Both the position numbers and the translations under genes were made by a program. Below are positions 52,532-61,388 of a stretch of 64,000 bases of DNA, in pieces. Origin of the DNA: Kordia sp965283645 (GTDB taxonomy: Bacteria; Bacteroidota; Bacteroidia; Flavobacteriales; Flavobacteriaceae); contig NZ_CBDIPG010000001.1 in NCBI RefSeq assembly GCF_965283645.1, positions 2,914,001 through 2,978,000 on the forward strand. The letters are read 5' to 3'. The first letter of the stretch is position 1. Each line of letters opens with the position of its first letter. A model generated the notes under the pieces. That model was not told the origin of the DNA, searched no databases, and saw nothing but the letters and a program-made list of their open reading frames with translations.

Positions 52532-52639
52532 GAAACTACGTTTGCTAGTAACAAAGCAAGCATTGCTATTGATCTGGCACATTTATATCGTTTTTCAAAT
52601 GATCAAATTTCTACGATTAGTCCTAATTTCATTATATAA
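52532..52639 (+). pseudogene. Decayed duplicate of the methyltransferase C-terminus
   Basis: In frame, this stretch reads A-S-I-A-I-D-L-A-H-L-Y-R-F-S-N-D-Q-I-S-T-I-S before a stop at 52637. The end of the methyltransferase reads A-G-I-T-I-D-P-T-H-S-Y-R-F-P-S-D-Q-I-S-T-V-S. The nucleotide match is obvious over about 70 bases (for example GATCAAATTTCTACG in both). There is no start or upstream domain. It is the relic of a second methyltransferase gene or of a tandem duplication. The rest of the gap 52349-52710 shows only the terminator. Confidence 0.8.
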
Positions 52640-52642
52640 AAA

Positions 52643-52678
52643 AGCAACTTATTTCCATTAGAAGTAAGTTGCTGTTTT
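52643..52678. terminator. Hairpin terminator between methyltransferase and VCBS genes
   Basis: AGCAACTTA (52643-52651) pairs perfectly with TAAGTTGCT (52665-52673). It has T-rich DNA on the right and A-rich DNA on the left, and so can act for both convergent genes. Confidence 0.8.
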
Positions 52679-52710
52679 GGTACTTTTTATATTAGAATTT
52701 CTAGCACTAT

Positions 52711-55563
52711 TTAATTGATCATTTTTATGATTTTTTTATCTAATCCATTTCTAACGATGAAGATGTACAATCCATTTGTGAGTTTTGATCTATCAATTTG
52801 AATGGTTTGTTCAAATTTCTCCTTCAATAGTAATCGTCCCGTTATGTCATATACTTCTAAGCTAGAGTTTTCAGTTTTTTGGTTTGTTGTTGATAATTGC
52901 AAGTTGTCTTTAGCAGTTACAAGCATTGCATTAAACTGAGGCGTTTCAATGAAAGTATTTAGCGTAGTATTTACAGCTCTTGAGCTTGTTCCGCCTGGAC
53001 AGTGAATTCTATTTCTTCGTAACGTCGTTATAAGATTTACATCATCATCAATACCTCCACTATTATGGCTAAAATTAGATCGAAGTTGCATTACGCCTAC
53101 GCTATTTTTAATACAGCGGTATACTCTAGTATTAAATCCTACTAATAATTCATCAACACCATCACCATCAAAATCTCCAGCACTTAATCCTCTACATAAT
53201 TGATTTCCATTGTAAAAGTTTTGTTCTAAAGTCATGTACGCTGTAGTTTCATCTTCTTCATATATAGAAATATGTTTATTGTTAAATGCTACAACTAATT
53301 CGTCTTTTCCGTCTAAGTTAAAATCTCCTGCTTCTAAATGAATTGGTAAGATGCTACTATTTTGATAGAAGTTTTCGTTGGCATCAGTTACTAAATTGCC
53401 CGTATCATTTTCTTTGTATCTGTTCATATTACCATCGCTCAGTGCAATAATTAATTCGTCATTACTATCTTCATTAAAATTTCCTACTTGGATGCCAATT
53501 GGATACACACCAGTAGTGTTTGTATATATTATATCGTCTTGTACCATGTATCCATTTTCATCTTCATAATATCTCTCTACAGAACTGTAGAAAGTAGATG
53601 TGCGTACTAGTATAAGTTCATCAATACTATCACCATTAAAATCACCTACTGCAAGATGTGTAATAGGGTTTATATATGATGTACTACCTGATGGCGTTAT
53701 TACATCTTCTGTAAGAGTACCAGCACTGTTTTCACTGTACTTTTTTATTTTCCTGTCGCTAAAAGAGACAATTAATTCATCAACACCGTCACCGTCAAAA
53801 TCGCCTGCGGCTAATTTTTCTGATTTTATAGTTCCTCCATCTGTTGAGTATACTATTATTGGATTATCCATGAGTCCTAAGCTATTTTCTCTGTATCTAT
53901 ATGTATTTCCTCCATCAAATGCTATGATAAGTTCATCACTTCCATTTCCATTAAAATCGCCCGAAAGCATATCAACAGCTTCTTGGTTGTGCGAGTAAAA
54001 ATCTTCATTAAAATCCAACGTAATTGCTGCATTTTCTTTATGAGAAACTATTGTTGCTGTATTTGAGCTATCGACTTTAAAAGCGGCAATCGCCTTATCT
54101 TTGGATATATTTTTTTGAATACTATTTAAATTATTCCTGTTTAAAAATAGTGTGAGATCATATAATTGATCGGCTGGAAGAGAACTATCTGCACCACCAT
54201 CATTTACTAGGTGCTCGGTTAGTACAGAAATTATTGCATCTAATTTTTTAGCATCTTCAATAGTTAAGTTATCTAGGTAGTTTTTAGCAAAAATTAAACT
54301 TCTTATCAATCCAATTCCAAAAAGTTTTTTGTCATATTGATAATCTATATCTCCATCGCCATCAGGATCAGCAACACATTCAGTAGAACTTAATTCTCTA
54401 TGATATTTTGTGACACGTCCTGTACGGTGAAGTCTCGTTTGTGCATAGTCATCATTTAAATCAGTGTCTGCATCTTCTATTACAAGTTCATTAAAAGGAT
54501 GTTCAAGGTACTCAGTTTCTCCATTGTAATCAATTATATGATTGATAGACCTTAGCAAATGTGCTCTGGTACTATCTTTTAGTGCTCCAGCTTCTAATGT
54601 ATGATATGAATAAGCAAGTCCTTCTGTAATAACGGAATGATAGTCTAATTCGGAGTCATGCCATTTTTGACATTCATTTAGAGAAGCCTGGTTACCACTA
54701 TTATCGATATAATTATTACCAATAACATATATAGCTCCATAATCTTTCCATGATCCGTCTGCTTGCTGTCCTTCTTCCCACATTCGTTGCCAGTCTGGAT
54801 CGCCGCCTTCAAAAGGTCGTAATGGTCCTGTTTTATTATACAACTCCGTTAATTTTTCTATCAAAAAATCCATACTCCAAGCATCATCATACAATTCATG
54901 CATACTCGTTGCTGCAATTTGTATAAAACCCATCATATTAATATATTGATAGTTAATTTGCTGGTAAGTATATAGTGCATGCTTTGCTTGGTATACTCTA
55001 TCTTCAAATTCATCACAAGAAATAAAAGGTACCTGCTGCCCTAAACCATCATAAAAGTTTCGTACCTCAACAAAGGTTTTTAATGCTAATGCTGTAGGTA
55101 ATGGGTTTGCGGTCCAATCCGGTGACAATTCATCATTTCCATAGTTGGCTGGAAAACCACCATGATCAGTACATTCTAACGCGCTGTTTGTATTGTAGCT
55201 AATACATTGCTCGTCTAATAACAATTTAAAATAGTAATCTAGGCTAGTCTTTTCAATATTTGCACTTCCTGAATTTCCTTGATCCATGTAATAGTAATAC
55301 AGTTGGATGTGTGCTAAAACTCTTTTTGAAAAATATACACTGTTTACACCTAAATTATTCAAATGAAATCCATCAGTTGCTGGGTCATTTCCGTCAAGAT
55401 TAGCAATAATTGTGTTAACTCTTGAAAGAATATTACTATCAGAAATCGTAGTACGAGTAATAGCTCCGTAATAATGATATTGATATAATTGAGGTATGTT
55501 ATGAATTTCTTGAGAAAAACAGACCGTGGTTGTTAGTAAAAAAAGTAAGTAAAGTTTTTTCAT
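52711..55563 (-). CDS. Secreted VCBS/FG-GAP repeat protein with T9SS sorting domain
   Basis: The ATG at 55563 gives a signal peptide (MKKLYLLFLLTTTVCFSQ); a start 66 bases earlier would bury it. The 950-residue protein has an N-terminal helical domain of about 480 residues that I do not recognise; its pattern of paired helices with W-x-D/G-x-W loops is reminiscent of alpha/alpha-toroid lyases or hydrolases. Seven or so VCBS/FG-GAP repeats follow, carrying Ca2+-type D-x-(N/D)-G-D-x-x-D-E-L loops (AGDFDGDGVDELIVSF, SGDFNGNGSDELIIAF). It ends in a type A sorting domain (LTNGLYIFIV, KKIIKMIN). It is probably surface-exposed and could act on polysaccharide. Confidence 0.87.
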   Translation of the reverse strand: MKKLYLLFLLTTTVCFSQEIHNIPQLYQYHYYGAITRTTISDSNILSRVNTIIANLDGNDPATDGFHLNNLGVNSVYFSKRVLAHIQLYYYYMDQGNSGSANIEKTSLDYYFKLLLDEQCISYNTNSALECTDHGGFPANYGNDELSPDWTANPLPTALALKTFVEVRNFYDGLGQQVPFISCDEFEDRVYQAKHALYTYQQINYQYINMMGFIQIAATSMHELYDDAWSMDFLIEKLTELYNKTGPLRPFEGGDPDWQRMWEEGQQADGSWKDYGAIYVIGNNYIDNSGNQASLNECQKWHDSELDYHSVITEGLAYSYHTLEAGALKDSTRAHLLRSINHIIDYNGETEYLEHPFNELVIEDADTDLNDDYAQTRLHRTGRVTKYHRELSSTECVADPDGDGDIDYQYDKKLFGIGLIRSLIFAKNYLDNLTIEDAKKLDAIISVLTEHLVNDGGADSSLPADQLYDLTLFLNRNNLNSIQKNISKDKAIAAFKVDSSNTATIVSHKENAAITLDFNEDFYSHNQEAVDMLSGDFNGNGSDELIIAFDGGNTYRYRENSLGLMDNPIIVYSTDGGTIKSEKLAAGDFDGDGVDELIVSFSDRKIKKYSENSAGTLTEDVITPSGSTSYINPITHLAVGDFNGDSIDELILVRTSTFYSSVERYYEDENGYMVQDDIIYTNTTGVYPIGIQVGNFNEDSNDELIIALSDGNMNRYKENDTGNLVTDANENFYQNSSILPIHLEAGDFNLDGKDELVVAFNNKHISIYEEDETTAYMTLEQNFYNGNQLCRGLSAGDFDGDGVDELLVGFNTRVYRCIKNSVGVMQLRSNFSHNSGGIDDDVNLITTLRRNRIHCPGGTSSRAVNTTLNTFIETPQFNAMLVTAKDNLQLSTTNQKTENSSLEVYDITGRLLLKEKFEQTIQIDRSKLTNGLYIFIVRNGLDKKIIKMIN

Positions 55564-55750
55564 GGTTTTATGTATTAAAAATTTGGTTAACCGTAAGTTA
55601 ATAAATAATCCTTTAAAATAGGTGTCCATTTATATGAAATTATAGTTTTGAAAACATCAAGTTTTTTACAAAAAACCACACAATGTGACAGTTTTATTTT
55701 GATTCTTTATATGTGTGTTTTTTTTGGAAATTTTTAACCTGTGCTGTACG

Positions 55751-56740
55751 TTATTCAAATTCGTTTTTTGATTCGTTTATTTTCTTTATGAAATACGAAG
55801 GATAGATTCCCGCTTGTTTGTAGAAAGCATTTGAAAACGATTTGGAATTACTGAATCCGACATCAGAAGCAATGGCATTTATGGTATATTTTCTAAAGGT
55901 TTCATCTGTTTTTAATCTTACTATTGTATGATGAATTCTCAGATCACTTATATACGTTGAGAAGCTCTTATTTTTATATTCATTTACGATACGTGATAAG
56001 TATTTAGGATTTGTTTCAAAATCTTTTGCAAGCGAAGCTAAAGTTATTTTGCGCGCTATAAAGTCTTCGTTTTCTTCAAAGTTTTTTAATGCGTCCAGAA
56101 TTTTTGTTTGAATTTTTTCATCTATGTTGATAGCTTTATTTTCTTGTTTCACGTTTTCACTTTCCAGTTGTTTCGTTTCATTAATTAGTTTCTCAAATCG
56201 TTTTTTGTATACTTGTTTCCTTCTGTAATTATACCAAACCAACACTCCTAGTAAAAACAATAGCATCCCCATAATTCCTAACTTAAGAAAAGAATTTAGA
56301 TTTTGTTTATTAAGTTTATAAACAATTTCTTCCTTTTCTTTAATAAGTTTAGGTACATCATATTTTTCACTCAGTGCTGTATTTTTAGTTTTATACTCAT
56401 GTTGGAGTACGCTATCTACATACAATAGTTTTTTGGTAAAAAGTAATTGCATGTCTATATTTTTTTGTTCTTTGCTGTTTTCAATTAATAGTTCATAAGC
56501 GCTTCTCACTTCTTTGCTTGGTAGTTTATTTGCTTCAAAATAGGAATCTATTTTCTTGGCGTAATAGATCGTTTTTTCTTTCGTATTCGTAGCATCCGTA
56601 AACTTTGCTATAAGCGCTTTATATGTTGTATTTTTGAGAGAATCGGAAATAGAAAAATCACTTTCTTGAGAAAAAGAAAGCAACGGAAATAGGTATATAA
56701 ATACGGTTGTAAAAAGTTGTATGGATTTATTTATTTTCAT
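55751..56740 (-). CDS. Membrane-anchored AraC-type regulator 1
   Basis: The ATG at 56740 (MKINKSIQLF) gives a signal peptide ending near LLSFSQ; the longer frame is unlikely. The 329-residue protein has an extracytoplasmic helical part (about 25-145, weakly TPR-like), a membrane helix (about 148-172, LGIMGMLLFLLGVLVW), a coiled-coil linker, and a C-terminal AraC helix-turn-helix pair (about 232-325): LASLAKDFETNPKYLSRIVNEY and INAIASDVGFSNSKSFSNAF with P-S-Y-F-I-K-K. It would sense something outside and act on DNA from the membrane. It is paralogous to the gene at 63453-64000, and the two bracket the subtilase locus. Confidence 0.87.
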   Translation of the reverse strand: MKINKSIQLFTTVFIYLFPLLSFSQESDFSISDSLKNTTYKALIAKFTDATNTKEKTIYYAKKIDSYFEANKLPSKEVRSAYELLIENSKEQKNIDMQLLFTKKLLYVDSVLQHEYKTKNTALSEKYDVPKLIKEKEEIVYKLNKQNLNSFLKLGIMGMLLFLLGVLVWYNYRRKQVYKKRFEKLINETKQLESENVKQENKAINIDEKIQTKILDALKNFEENEDFIARKITLASLAKDFETNPKYLSRIVNEYKNKSFSTYISDLRIHHTIVRLKTDETFRKYTINAIASDVGFSNSKSFSNAFYKQAGIYPSYFIKKINESKNEFE

Positions 56741-56851
56741 TGAGTAGAAATGATTTACATTCAAATAACGTAAATATTCTAGCATCAAAAAATAATAGCT
56801 AGTCCATATTCATGAATTTACACCTATACTTTTTATAAATGAAGTGTGTAA

Positions 56852-58528
56852 TTAGTTGCGTTTCTTCTTCTTTTCCTTTGAAACCTTTTCTGCCATGAGC
56901 AACGCATTATAGGCATTTACTATTTTTCCTGATTTGGATAAGGAACTGAATGGGACTTTATTTGGATCGCGTTTTTCTCCATTTGGATAAGGTTTTAAAA
57001 CCATAATATCATAAGGTACTCCAGATTCCATGATAATTTGTTTTACCTCTTTGGCTGTCAAATCGGGATAGTAGGAAAACAGTAAGCTTGCAACACCGCT
57101 CACAACTGCAGATGACAACGAAGTCCCTGTGTCAGTAGTCATTCTCCATCTGTTTAAACAAGAAATTTGTGTGCCAGGTGCAAATATGTCTACTTCTGTT
57201 TTTCCATAGTTAGAACTATTATCAACAAACATAGAGTCTACTTTATAGGAAGTGTTACCTACTTTTATGAAGTTTTTTAAAAACTCCTTTCCATTTATAG
57301 CATCATTTGGATAGTTATTCTTTTTATCAAGGTTATAGCCATCATTCCCTGATGATGTTACTACTAAAACACCATGTTTTTCTGCATATTCTAACGCATC
57401 ATATACCCATTCGGGATATAATGAAAAATTTTTACCTATGCTCATATTAATAACTCTGGCTCCATTATCTACAGCGTAACGTATCGCTAATGCAATATCT
57501 TTATCATGTTCACTGGCAGATACTGAAATACTCAAAGGCATTATTTTCACTTTATCATTGATTCCTTCAGCTAATGTATTATTTCTTGTCGCTGCAATGA
57601 TGGAAGAAACTTTCGTAGAGTGACTTAGTTCTTTTGTCCCTTGAACATCATTATTCCCATAAGGAAAATCCGTAAGGTCATTGGAATCATCAGTAATCAG
57701 ATAACGTTCTTCATAATCAAAATTAAATTTAGAATTAATGACATTTTTATAAAATTTTATCCTATTATCAATAAATTTCTCAGATATCCTTTGTTTTTTA
57801 AAACGACCAAATCGTTGTATTTCTTTTTTATGATCTTCATTTGAAACTGCATTTCCTAAAGAATCAAGTTGAGTTAGACTAACATTAGTAACATCTCCTA
57901 TGTATTCATTTGTTATTTTTTTTGCTTTTAGATAGCGTTGTTTTCCTGCCTTGTATCTTTCTATATTTTTTTTTGTTAACGCTAGGTTAAAATGATAAGC
58001 TTCGTAAGCTTCTTGATATTTTTTAAAATCCTGTCTTTTAGATTTATCAATATCATTTAAAGAAATGACATCCTTATAAATTGAATCAAAGCGATTAATA
58101 ATTCTCACATATTCATAAAATCCGTAAGGAACACTATCTTTTTCTGTACTCCCTACATAGTTCCAACCATGAATATCATCTACATAGTCATTGTTGTCAT
58201 CATCGATACCGTTCTTAGGTATTTCATTATTATTGATCCAAATTTGACTTTTTAATTCTTTGTGATTTATATCTAGCTCAGTATCGATGACAGCAACAAT
58301 AATTGTATCGCCTTTTTTGTTGTTTAAAAAATCATAGGTTTTGTGTAAACTAATTCCGGGTATTGAATCTGTATAGATATCTTTAAAATACCAGTCTTTC
58401 TTTTCTTCTTCGGTAAGTAGTTGTTTCTTGGAAATAGCAAATGTAACTGCTTTTGGAGATTTTACAGAAGCGCAAGATATGATACAATAGCAAATTGAAA
58501 ATAGTGTAACTAGTTTTAATAATTTCAA
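56852..58528 (-). CDS. Lipoprotein subtilisin-like protease 1
   Basis: The 558-residue protein has a lipobox at Cys19 (CIISCAS) and an S8 fold: catalytic Asp82 (AVIDTE), His303 (LSHSTKV), oxyanion Asn395 (SSGND) and Ser470 (DTGTSLSS). The region after Asp82 has a calcium-like loop GIDDDNNDYVDDIHGWN. Between Asp and His lies an insert of about 165 mostly helical, charged residues (about 130-295), far longer than in ordinary subtilisins. The C-terminus (PFSSLSKSGKIVNAYNALLM then a lysine run) is shared with subtilases 2 and 3. No T9SS domain is present, so it is tethered by lipid. It is the last of three in the locus. Confidence 0.9.
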   Translation of the reverse strand: MKLLKLVTLFSICYCIISCASVKSPKAVTFAISKKQLLTEEEKKDWYFKDIYTDSIPGISLHKTYDFLNNKKGDTIIVAVIDTELDINHKELKSQIWINNNEIPKNGIDDDNNDYVDDIHGWNYVGSTEKDSVPYGFYEYVRIINRFDSIYKDVISLNDIDKSKRQDFKKYQEAYEAYHFNLALTKKNIERYKAGKQRYLKAKKITNEYIGDVTNVSLTQLDSLGNAVSNEDHKKEIQRFGRFKKQRISEKFIDNRIKFYKNVINSKFNFDYEERYLITDDSNDLTDFPYGNNDVQGTKELSHSTKVSSIIAATRNNTLAEGINDKVKIMPLSISVSASEHDKDIALAIRYAVDNGARVINMSIGKNFSLYPEWVYDALEYAEKHGVLVVTSSGNDGYNLDKKNNYPNDAINGKEFLKNFIKVGNTSYKVDSMFVDNSSNYGKTEVDIFAPGTQISCLNRWRMTTDTGTSLSSAVVSGVASLLFSYYPDLTAKEVKQIIMESGVPYDIMVLKPYPNGEKRDPNKVPFSSLSKSGKIVNAYNALLMAEKVSKEKKKKRN

Positions 58529-59180
58529 AAGTGGTAGTTTTTACGAAGTAAATATAATAATATCGTATCTAATATTCTTCAAGTTGAAATGTACCTTCAA
58601 AATCTTTATTTTGAGTGTACAACTCTATTCCTAATAAACCCCAATGTAGTAATCCATAGGCTTCATATGAAAAAGAACCATCCGTGTTTTTATTAATGAC
58701 AATATTTTTATATTCCCATTGAAAACCGCTTATAAATCCATCTAATCTACTTTGGCTAGAAACGGGAACAAATTCACCTTTTGCATCTTTTGTAAACCGA
58801 ACTGAGAGATGAAATGTCAATGACAAATTTTCTTCCAATTTGGTGTTAATTTCTTTAGTAACATCACTTTGCGTTACAGTACCATTAAGTACGTATGTGT
58901 TGTCAAGTTCTTTATCCTTTGCATTAATAATGCCCAAAACACCTAAAACTAATACTATAATAATAGGATTACCGTATTTGTTATTGAACAGCTTTTTACC
59001 TTTTGTAAATAACGACAATACCAATGCAAAAAAGAAAATCACAAAAGCTGCATTAATGAGTGACCAAATGATGTACATGTGTTTTATTTTTTACGCTTTT
59101 TTTTCTTTTTAGAAACTTCTTCTGCCATAAGCAACGCATTATAGGCATTTACTATTTTTCCTGATTTGGACAGGGAACTG
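58310..59180. repeat. Near-identical 870-bp duplication, copy 1
   Basis: This block matches 60518-61388 at a constant offset of 2208 bases with only scattered substitutions and no indel that I can see. It runs from codon ~72 of one protease back through its start, the intergenic DNA and the small membrane protein gene, into the C-terminal codons of the next protease. Identity stops where the protease catalytic halves begin to differ. Confidence 0.85.
58569..59078 (-). CDS. Small membrane protein of the subtilase locus, copy 1
   Basis: This 169-residue protein has two membrane helices (about 5-24 and 38-54) and a C-terminal soluble domain of about 110 residues. That domain is beta-rich (LSLTFHLSVRF, GTFQLEEY) and lies outside if the N-terminus is in. 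It is not recognised as a known family. It differs from copy 2 at only two residues (Phe/Leu near 16 and Lys/Arg near 34). It starts 5 bases after the stop of subtilase 2 and ends 40 bases before the start of subtilase 1, so the genes are co-transcribed. A chaperone, inhibitor or sensor for the adjacent protease is a reasonable guess. Confidence 0.8.
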   Translation of the reverse strand: MYIIWSLINAAFVIFFFALVLSLFTKGKKLFNNKYGNPIIIVLVLGVLGIINAKDKELDNTYVLNGTVTQSDVTKEINTKLEENLSLTFHLSVRFTKDAKGEFVPVSSQSRLDGFISGFQWEYKNIVINKNTDGSFSYEAYGLLHWGLLGIELYTQNKDFEGTFQLEEY

Positions 59181-60736
59181 AATGGGACTTTTTCTTCTTT
59201 TCCTTCCAAAGATGGTTTATTAACCATAATGTCATATGAAACACCCGATTCCATGATGATTTGCTTTACTTCGGAAGCGGATAATTTTGGGTAACGAGAT
59301 CGAATTAAAGCAGCAATATTTGAAACAATTGCAGTAGATAGTGATGTACCTGAATCATTAATGCTTTCATCTCTAGTTAATACCTTTATTTCTTCTCCTG
59401 GAGCAAATATATCAACCGTTTTCTCTCCATAGTTAGAATATACTGAAACTAAGTTATTTGTTTGATTTGAAGAACCAATCACAATAAAATTATTTGTTAT
59501 TTCATTTTTATTTTGATCCATATCATTTGGATAATAATAAATATCAGGATTATCAAGGTCTAAAGCCTCATTCCCTGCCGCAGAAACAATCAATACATCT
59601 TTAGATTCCGCATATTGAATAGATTTTATAATCCATTCTTCATTTAAAGTAAATGCTTTTCCAATGCTCATATTGATGACTTTAGCACCATTATCAACTG
59701 CATATCGTATGGCTAGTGCAATATCTTTATCATATTCGCTTCCATAAGTAGATATTACAACTGGCATAATTTTGATATTATGCTTTATTCTATCATCAAA
59801 TACAGAAAGTATAAGACTTGCTACTTCTGTTGCATGATCAAGCTTGTAAGTTCCTTCAATATTATTATTACCATAAATTGAATCTTTAAGATTCAAAGGG
59901 TCATCTTTTGTTAATCTATCTTTATAGTAATTTATATTATATACTTTATCCTTATTAATTTTATGCATAAAGGTTACATCCTTTAACCAATCTTCATCGA
60001 TGTCATTTTGCATACAATATTGCATGCTCTTAATTTTTTTTAGAATCGTTGAATCGTTTGAAACTTCTTTTAAAGAATCTAGTTTTTGTAAAGTAATCTG
60101 ATTTGATTTAAGAACTGAGCTTAATGTATCTTTTAACTTTTCATATCTACTTGTAAACCCAACAAAGTAGTCATAATTTTCTATTGCTTCTAATAGTCTA
60201 GTTTCAAGTTCAACACTAGCATTTGAATAGTTTTGATATAATATTTTATTTTTTTCTCTAACTGCTAATGAATCTTTATCATGAAAAAAATCTTTATACT
60301 TCCTTACAATTCTTACTGTTTCATGTGTCGTAGAGGATAGAGAATCGTTGACTGTAGTTCCTAAAAAATTCCAACCATAAATATCATCTACATAACCATT
60401 ATTGTCATCATCAATATTATTGTTTGGAATTTCATCTTTGTTTACCCAAATTTGGTTTTTTAAATCTTCATGATTTATATCAATTTCTGAATCAATAACG
60501 GCGACAATAATTGTAGCTGCTTTTTTGTTGTTTAAAAAATCATAGGTTTTATGTAAACTAATTCCGGGTATTGAATCTGTATAGATATCTTTAAAATACC
60601 AGTCTTTCTTTTCTTTTTCGGTAAGTGGTTGTTTTTTGGAAATAGCAAATGTAACTGCTTTTGGAGATTTCACAGAAGCACAAGATATAATACAAGAGCA
60701 AATTGAAAATAGTGTAACTAGTTTTAATAATTTCAA
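59084..60736 (-). CDS. Lipoprotein subtilisin-like protease 2
   Basis: The 550-residue protein has the same N-terminal 62-70 residues as subtilase 1 (lipobox Cys19, WYFKDIYTDSIPGISLHKTY), then Asp82 (AVIDSE), His301 (KLDHATEVA), Asn389 (SAAGNE) and Ser465 (DSGTSLSTA). All catalytic residues are present. The insert between Asp and His (about 130-290) is again long and helical but differs strongly in sequence from those of the other two. The C-terminus is the shared SLSKSGKIVNAYNALLM plus a lysine/arginine tail. It sits between the two small membrane protein copies with gaps of 5 and 40 bases. Confidence 0.9.
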   Translation of the reverse strand: MKLLKLVTLFSICSCIISCASVKSPKAVTFAISKKQPLTEKEKKDWYFKDIYTDSIPGISLHKTYDFLNNKKAATIIVAVIDSEIDINHEDLKNQIWVNKDEIPNNNIDDDNNGYVDDIYGWNFLGTTVNDSLSSTTHETVRIVRKYKDFFHDKDSLAVREKNKILYQNYSNASVELETRLLEAIENYDYFVGFTSRYEKLKDTLSSVLKSNQITLQKLDSLKEVSNDSTILKKIKSMQYCMQNDIDEDWLKDVTFMHKINKDKVYNINYYKDRLTKDDPLNLKDSIYGNNNIEGTYKLDHATEVASLILSVFDDRIKHNIKIMPVVISTYGSEYDKDIALAIRYAVDNGAKVINMSIGKAFTLNEEWIIKSIQYAESKDVLIVSAAGNEALDLDNPDIYYYPNDMDQNKNEITNNFIVIGSSNQTNNLVSVYSNYGEKTVDIFAPGEEIKVLTRDESINDSGTSLSTAIVSNIAALIRSRYPKLSASEVKQIIMESGVSYDIMVNKPSLEGKEEKVPFSSLSKSGKIVNAYNALLMAEEVSKKKKKRKK

Positions 60737-61388
60737 AAGTGGTAGTTTTTACGAAGTAAATATAACAATATCGTATCTAATATTCTTCAAGTTGAAATGT
60801 ACCTTCAAAATCTTTATTTTGAGTGTACAACTCTATTCCCAATAAACCCCAATGTAGTAATCCATAGGCTTCATATGAAAAAGAACCATCCGTGTTTTTA
60901 TTAATGACAATATTTTTATATTCCCATTGAAAACCGCTTATAAATCCATCTAATCTACTTTGGCTAGAAACGGGAACAAATTCACCTTTTGCATCTTTCG
61001 TAAACCGAACTGAAAGATGAAATGTCAATGACAAATTTTCTTCCAATTTGGTATTAATTTCTTTAGTAACATCACTTTGCGTTACAGTACCATTAAGTAC
61101 GTATGTGTTGTCAAGTTCTTTATCCTTTGCATTAATAATGCCCAAAACACCTAATACTAATACTATAATAATAGGATTACCATATCTGTTATTGAACAGC
61201 TTTTTTCCTTTTGTAAATAACGACAATACCAATGCGAAAAAGAGAATGACAAAAGCTGCATTAATGAGTGACCAAATGATGTACATGTGTTTTATTTTTT
61301 ACGTTTCTTCTTTTTAGAAACTTCTTCTGCCATGAGCAACGCATTATAGGCATTTACTATTTTTCCTGATTTGGATAGGGAACTGAAG
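60518..61388. repeat. Near-identical 870-bp duplication, copy 2
   Basis: This is the partner of 58310-59180 (offset 2208). It includes the 5' part of subtilase 2, the whole of small membrane protein copy 2 and the 3' end of subtilase 3. Such high identity limited to this block suggests a recent duplication or ongoing gene conversion, with the protease catalytic halves excluded. Confidence 0.85.
60777..61286 (-). CDS. Small membrane protein of the subtilase locus, copy 2
   Basis: This 169-residue protein is nearly identical to copy 1 (167 of 169 residues by eye), with two membrane helices and an exported beta-rich domain. It starts 5 bases after the stop of subtilase 3 and precedes subtilase 2 by 40 bases. 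Retaining two almost identical copies, each between proteases, suggests that stoichiometry or the gene order matters. Confidence 0.8.
   Translation of the reverse strand: MYIIWSLINAAFVILFFALVLSLFTKGKKLFNNRYGNPIIIVLVLGVLGIINAKDKELDNTYVLNGTVTQSDVTKEINTKLEENLSLTFHLSVRFTKDAKGEFVPVSSQSRLDGFISGFQWEYKNIVINKNTDGSFSYEAYGLLHWGLLGIELYTQNKDFEGTFQLEEY

Noticed and set aside
53378..53998. Plus-strand ORFs inside the VCBS-repeat gene
   Set aside because: They are reverse-frame shadows of the repeats; hydrophobic Ser/Pro-rich translation and no start context.
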